Assembly (NCBI GenBank): GCA_029552065.1
Contig: JAKPEG010000026.1
Coordinates: 1-60,651 of the forward strand
Source: Actinomycetes bacterium
Lineage (GTDB): Bacteria > Actinomycetota > Actinomycetes > Actinomycetales > Dermatophilaceae
Direction of reading: 5' to 3'
Length of the DNA stretch: 60,651 bases
The position numbers were made by a program, and so were the translations under genes. Positions 57,701 through 60,651 of this stretch are shown here, piece by piece. Each line of letters starts with the position of its first letter. Position 1 is the stretch's first letter. Under the pieces are notes generated by a model. The model saw only the letters and a program-made list of their open reading frames with translations, ran no database searches and was not told where the DNA came from.

Positions 57701-60651
57701 TGCGCAGGGCGCGCCCTCGGACACGGTCATCACCGAGCTGGGCAAGCTCTTCGCGGGCGTGCTCGAGCAGGGCATGAAGCTCTACGGCTTCCCGTCCGGC
57801 GGTGCCGCCCCGGCCCCGGCCCCGGCCCCGGCGGCTGCGGCGCTGCCTGCCGCCGGCCCCGGCCAGGAGCCGGTCGTCATCTCCGGCGCCGGCCTCGGCC
57901 TGCCCGGGGTGGAGTCGACCTTCGACGACGCCAACATCGCCCGCATCCTCTCCGGCGAACAGTTCATCGGCCAGCTGCCGATGAGCATGCGCACCCGGAT
58001 GGCCCGGATGCGAGTCACCCGCCTCGTGAAGGACGCCATCACCGGTGCCGGCCACTTCGAGCGGATCGAGAACCCCGACGAGGTCATCAAGCTCGCCGGT
58101 CGGCACGCGCCGCTGGACGTCGTCGAGCAGTACGGCATCGACGCCGGACGCGACGCCGCCCTCGACGTGACGACCCGGATGGCCATCGCCGCGGGCTACG
58201 ACGCCCTCCGGGACGCCGGCATACCGCTCGTCATGCACTACAAGGCGACGACCATCGGCACCCAGCTGCCCGACCGGTGGGCGCTGCCGCTCAACATGCG
58301 CGACGACACCGGGATCATCTTCGCCTCGGCCTTCCCGGGCGCGGACAACTTCACCCAGATCGTCGAGCACTACGTCGAGGACAAGGCCCGGCGCGAGCAC
58401 ATCGTCGCCCTCGAGGGTGCCCGCACGCGGCTGTCCGACCCCGCGGCGGTCGCGGAGATCGACGCACTCCTGGCCCAGCTCAAGGCCGAGATCGAGGCCC
58501 GCCCGTTCGAGTTCGACCGGCGCTTCCTCTTCCGCGTGCTGTCCATGGGGCACTCCCAGTTCGCCGAGATCATCGGAGCCCGGGGCCCCAACACGCAGCT
58601 CAACGCCGCCTGCGCGAGCACGACCCAGGCCATCGGCGTCGCCGAGGACTGGATCCGCTCCGGCCGCTGCCGCCGGGTGATCGTCGTCTCGGCCGACGAC
58701 GTGAGCAACGACAACCTCATGCCGTGGATCGGGACCGGGTTCATCGCGACCGGTGCCGCGGCCACCGACGCGCGGGTCGAGGACGCCGCCCTGCCGTTCG
58801 ACCGTCGCCGGCACGGCATGATCATCGGCTCCGGCGCGGCCGCCGTCGTCCTCGAGTCGGCCGAGGCAGCTCGCGAACGCGGGGTCCAGCCGATCGCCCA
58901 GTTGCTGTCCACGGTCTTCGCGAACAGCGCATTCCACGGCACCCGCCTCGACGTCGAGCACATCTGCGGCGTCATGGAGACGGCCGTGCGCGAGGCCGAA
59001 CGCTGGGGCATCGACCGGCACGCCATCGCGCCCCAGCTCATGTTCATGTCGCACGAGACCTACACCCCGGCTCGCGGCGGCAGTGCCGCAGCCGAGATCA
59101 ACGCCCTTCGCCGGGCCTTCGGTGCCGACGCGGACAAGATCGTCATCACCAATACCAAGGGCTTCACCGGGCACGCGATGGGTGCGGGCATCGAGGACGT
59201 CGTGGCGATCAAGGCCCTGGAGACCGGGCTGGTCCCGCCGGTGCCCAACTACAAGGAGCCCGACCCCGACCTCGGCCAGCTCAACCTCTCGCGGGGTGGC
59301 AGCTACCCGGTCGGCTATGCGCTGCGCCTGGCCGCCGGCTTCGGCTCGCAGGTCGCCATGGCGGTCCTGCGCTACCTGCCCATGCCCGACGGCGTCCGCC
59401 GCTCCCCCACCGAGCTCGGCTTCGCCTACCGCGTCGTCGACCCCGCCGCATGGCAGCGGTGGCTCGACTCGTTGTCGGGTCACTCCGGCAGTCAGCTCGA
59501 GATCGACCGCCGCAGGTTGCGCATCGTCGACACCGGTGCCCCGGCCGCCCCGGTCGCCGCGACGACGAACGTCCCGATGCCGTATGCCGCGATGACTCGC
59601 GGCGCGCTCGCCGGCACGGGCGTCGTCCCGGCCGCCGCCGCGGCACCCGTGACCGCTCCTGCGCCGGCTCCGGTCGCCGCTCCGGTCCCGGCTCCCGTTG
59701 CCGCGCCGGCACCGGTCGCTGCGCCTGCACCTGCGCCGGTCGCGGCCCCCGCACCTGTCGCAGCTCCCGAGCCGCCGGCCGCGCCGGTGGACCCGGTGCT
59801 CGACACGGTCACCGGGATCGTCTCCGGGCTCACCGGTTACCCGGCCGACCTGCTCGACCCCGATCTCGACCTCGAGGCCGACCTGGGCGTCGACACGGTC
59901 AAGCAGGCGGAGGTCTTCGCCGCCGTCCGCGAGCACTACGGCGTGGAACGCGACGAGACCATGCGCCTGCGCGACTTCCCGACCCTGCGCCACGTCGCCG
60001 GCTGGGTGCGCACGAAGGCAGGCCTGCCCGAGCCCTCCGCCGCGCCCGCGGCCGCCCCTGTCGCCACACCGGTTGCCGCTGCCGCGGCCGCGGCACCGGC
60101 CGTCGTCTCGGCCCCGGTGGCCGCGCCGGCCCCGGCTGCGGCGGCTGCCGCTGCCCCCGCGGCGGACCCGGTCGTCGGGAAGGTCGTCGACATCGTCGCC
60201 GACCTCACCGGCTACCCCGCCGACCTACTCGACCCCGACCTCGACCTCGAAGCAGACCTCGGCGTCGACACCGTCAAGCAGGCCGAAGTCTTCGCCGCCG
60301 TCCGCGACCACTACGGCGTCGAACGCGACGACACCCTCAAGCTGCGCGACTTCCCCACCATCCGGGCCGTCGCCGGCTGGATCCGCGGCAAGGCCGGCAT
60401 CCCCGAACCCACCGCCACACCCGCACCCGCAGCAGCAGCACCCGCACCCGCGGCAGCACCCGCGGCGGCACCCGCAGCAGCGGCAGCCGGCGGCCTGGAC
60501 GAGGTGACCCAGAAGGTCGTCGACATCGTCGCCGACCTCACCGGCTACCCCGCCGACCTACTCGACCCCGACCTCGACCTCGAAGCAGACCTCGGCGTCG
60601 ACACCGTCAAGCAGGCCGAAGTCTTCGCCGCCGTCCGCGACCACTACGGCG
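54747..60651 (+). CDS. Large multidomain synthase, KS-AT-KS-ACP-ACP-ACP (3' end beyond window)
   Basis: At least 1968 residues. KS1 (1-480): Cys214 in TTDAACASGLAAVN, EAHGTSTRVGDATE, KSNIGHLKASAG. AT (about 605-950): GQGSQYVNML, Ser near 715 in GHSLGEYGALVAAG, SHAFHTSIV. After an Ala/Pro linker comes KS2 (1040-1590), more divergent, with NAACASTTQ (Cys near 1289), SHETYTPARGGSAAAE and NTKGFTGHAMGAG. Three carrier repeats follow, in Ala/Pro linkers. Each reads DLGVDTVKQAEVFAAVR, with Thr1717, Thr1842 and Thr1953 where Ser is expected. Tandem carriers recall PfaA-type polyunsaturated fatty acid synthases, but the KS-AT-KS order differs. GGAAGG precedes the ATG. Confidence 0.9.
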   Translation, partial: MTDVHPVAVVGIAAIMPMAPDGDAFWANITGGRYCVTEVPPERWDPKLYYSPDHSARDKTYSTIGGWVREFEWDPIRWKLPIPPTVAAQMDQGQRWALSAARRALLDAGWPSWTVDSDKVAVILGNAIGGEKHYQSSMRIQLPEALKRLQESATLRTLPADMQQRIVEETRSGYLDNMFEITEDTMPGELSNVIAGRIANVLNLRGPNYTTDAACASGLAAVNSAILGLNDHQYDAVITGGIDRNMGVDAFVKFCKIGALSATGTRPFDAGADGFVMGEGAAVFVLKRLEDAERDGDKIYATILSVGGSSDGKGKGITAPNPVGQQLAVARAWERAGLDPATVTAIEAHGTSTRVGDATELESIDKIFGAAGAKPGSIALGSVKSNIGHLKASAGTAGMFKMVRSLHEKVLAPSLNFVTPNENVDWDRTPAKVNTTLRPWSDTGPEGIRRGGVSAFGFGGTNFHVVLEEHVPGRHKPRPTVFASAEVPAAAGTYAAAAPAAGVTVSAPVAAPVSAPAERKVPLRGALVLGGRDDADVLRQVQAALADARAGKAPAPAAPDPALAQAAVRVAVDYGTAEELAGKLDKLAKGLASGNPAIFKMLRQQGVFLGRGPAPKVAFLYTGQGSQYVNMLKELNSEPIVKATFDQADRVMTPLLGAPLTSFIYVDSADEKAVKAATKKLMQTEITQPAVLATDLSLTRLLAAYGIEPDMVMGHSLGEYGALVAAGSLSLDAAMEAVSARGREMAKVSVEDNGAMAAVFGPLEEIQRVVDAADGYAVVANINSYNQAVVGGATKAVEAIMEVFAGKGINAIRIPVSHAFHTSIVAPASVPFVNALRRLNLVGPNRPIVANVTGEFYPADATTETMLDYTGKQIASPVQFVKGLQTLYAAGARVFVEVGPKKALHGFVEDVLVSHHDDVLALFTNFPKLDDKTAFNQALCGLYASGLGFTMPAPVAAPAAAPVVAATAPAVTAAPVAPVTPVVAGAQGAPSDTVITELGKLFAGVLEQGMKLYGFPSGGAAPAPAPAPAAAALPAAGPGQEPVVISGAGLGLPGVESTFDDANIARILSGEQFIGQLPMSMRTRMARMRVTRLVKDAITGAGHFERIENPDEVIKLAGRHAPLDVVEQYGIDAGRDAALDVTTRMAIAAGYDALRDAGIPLVMHYKATTIGTQLPDRWALPLNMRDDTGIIFASAFPGADNFTQIVEHYVEDKARREHIVALEGARTRLSDPAAVAEIDALLAQLKAEIEARPFEFDRRFLFRVLSMGHSQFAEIIGARGPNTQLNAACASTTQAIGVAEDWIRSGRCRRVIVVSADDVSNDNLMPWIGTGFIATGAAATDARVEDAALPFDRRRHGMIIGSGAAAVVLESAEAARERGVQPIAQLLSTVFANSAFHGTRLDVEHICGVMETAVREAERWGIDRHAIAPQLMFMSHETYTPARGGSAAAEINALRRAFGADADKIVITNTKGFTGHAMGAGIEDVVAIKALETGLVPPVPNYKEPDPDLGQLNLSRGGSYPVGYALRLAAGFGSQVAMAVLRYLPMPDGVRRSPTELGFAYRVVDPAAWQRWLDSLSGHSGSQLEIDRRRLRIVDTGAPAAPVAATTNVPMPYAAMTRGALAGTGVVPAAAAAPVTAPAPAPVAAPVPAPVAAPAPVAAPAPAPVAAPAPVAAPEPPAAPVDPVLDTVTGIVSGLTGYPADLLDPDLDLEADLGVDTVKQAEVFAAVREHYGVERDETMRLRDFPTLRHVAGWVRTKAGLPEPSAAPAAAPVATPVAAAAAAAPAVVSAPVAAPAPAAAAAAAPAADPVVGKVVDIVADLTGYPADLLDPDLDLEADLGVDTVKQAEVFAAVRDHYGVERDDTLKLRDFPTIRAVAGWIRGKAGIPEPTATPAPAAAAPAPAAAPAAAPAAAAAGGLDEVTQKVVDIVADLTGYPADLLDPDLDLEADLGVDTVKQAEVFAAVRDHYG
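60179..60651 (+). repeat. 140-bp identical repeat in carrier domains 2 and 3
   Basis: 60179-60318 equals 60512-60651 base for base (offset 333 bp, 111 codons). Copy 2 stops only because the window ends, so more repeats may follow. Carrier 1 encodes the same protein with different codons. Confidence 0.95.

Noticed and set aside
56835..59993. Long open frame (over 1000 codons) opposite the large synthase
   Set aside because: Shadow of the synthase; no motifs, and the plus strand has all KS, AT and carrier signatures.
59770..60651. CRISPR-like array
   Set aside because: The repeats are long, coding, in frame (333-bp period) and encode carrier domains.

Overview
The window is about 60.7 kb of high-GC DNA (roughly 70 percent by eye) from an actinomycete chromosome. 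Several things support this: actinobacterial signature genes (polyphosphate glucokinase, DUF3052, DUF3145, a homodimer-type AceE, a FasR-like regulator upstream of a fabD-fabH-acpP-fabF operon, EtfD), many GTG starts, and apparently leaderless promoters with a TANNNT box 6-8 nt before the start codon. The gene order glnA2, phosphatase/zinc ribbon/Nif3, ahpE, DUF3052, aceE, FasR-like regulator, fabD, acpP, KAS recalls the Rv2222c-Rv2245 stretch of Mycobacterium tuberculosis (from memory). Gene content and style suggest Micrococcales, possibly near Intrasporangiaceae. That placement is inference.

Layout. 0-5 kb: glutamine synthetase (cut by the window edge), a chimeric SDR/lipoprotein gene under a TetR regulator with two operators, methionine aminopeptidase and polyphosphate glucokinase. 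5-10.5 kb: an 82-bp near-perfect palindrome, a metallo-hydrolase, glucose-6-phosphate isomerase, lysoplasmalogenase, a secreted beta-propeller and an ArsR-like protein. 10.6-15 kb: an orphan protein, a RecQ-phosphoribosyltransferase helicase, a CPBP protease and RNase P RNA. 15-22.5 kb: glyoxalase-like protein, second CPBP protease, sugar-amine kinase-like protein, RNB ribonuclease, YaaA, phosphatase/zinc ribbon/Nif3 operon, tRNA-Val, AhpE and DUF3052. 22.7-29.2 kb: aceE, a frameshifted AbiEi/DUF559 gene between two copies of a structured repeat, a GNAT and argG. 29.2-31.4 kb: an accessory module of three unrecognised genes (two share a GRPNPxW domain). 31.5-37.4 kb: the FasR-like regulator, type II fatty acid synthesis operon and DUF3145. 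37.5-45 kb: two small unknown proteins, a CAU tRNA, an acyl-CoA ligase divergent from iorAB, and a phosphodiesterase. 45-48.6 kb: a gluABCD glutamate transporter. 48.7-60.65 kb: one directional cluster etfB-etfA-etfD-acyl-CoA dehydrogenase-large KS-AT-KS-ACPn synthase, cut by the right edge.

The most unusual signal is not a gene. The non-palindromic octamer GTATGCCG (reverse CGGCATAC) occurs about 80 times by hand count, near 1.3 per kb. It is split almost equally between strands and sits in every reading frame, where it forces the rare Ile codon ATA. It also lies in a hairpin of RNase P RNA, and it forms eight inverted pairs that make the stems of intergenic hairpins. Base composition alone predicts about two copies. 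Density, strand balance and use as terminator-like inverted pairs match the DNA uptake sequences of Neisseriaceae and Pasteurellaceae; I know of no described equivalent in Actinobacteria.

Other notable points are two genes whose only plausible start is a CUG overlapping the upstream stop (CTGA), a tRNA gene ending one base before a start codon, and carrier-protein repeats with Thr where the phosphopantetheine Ser should be.
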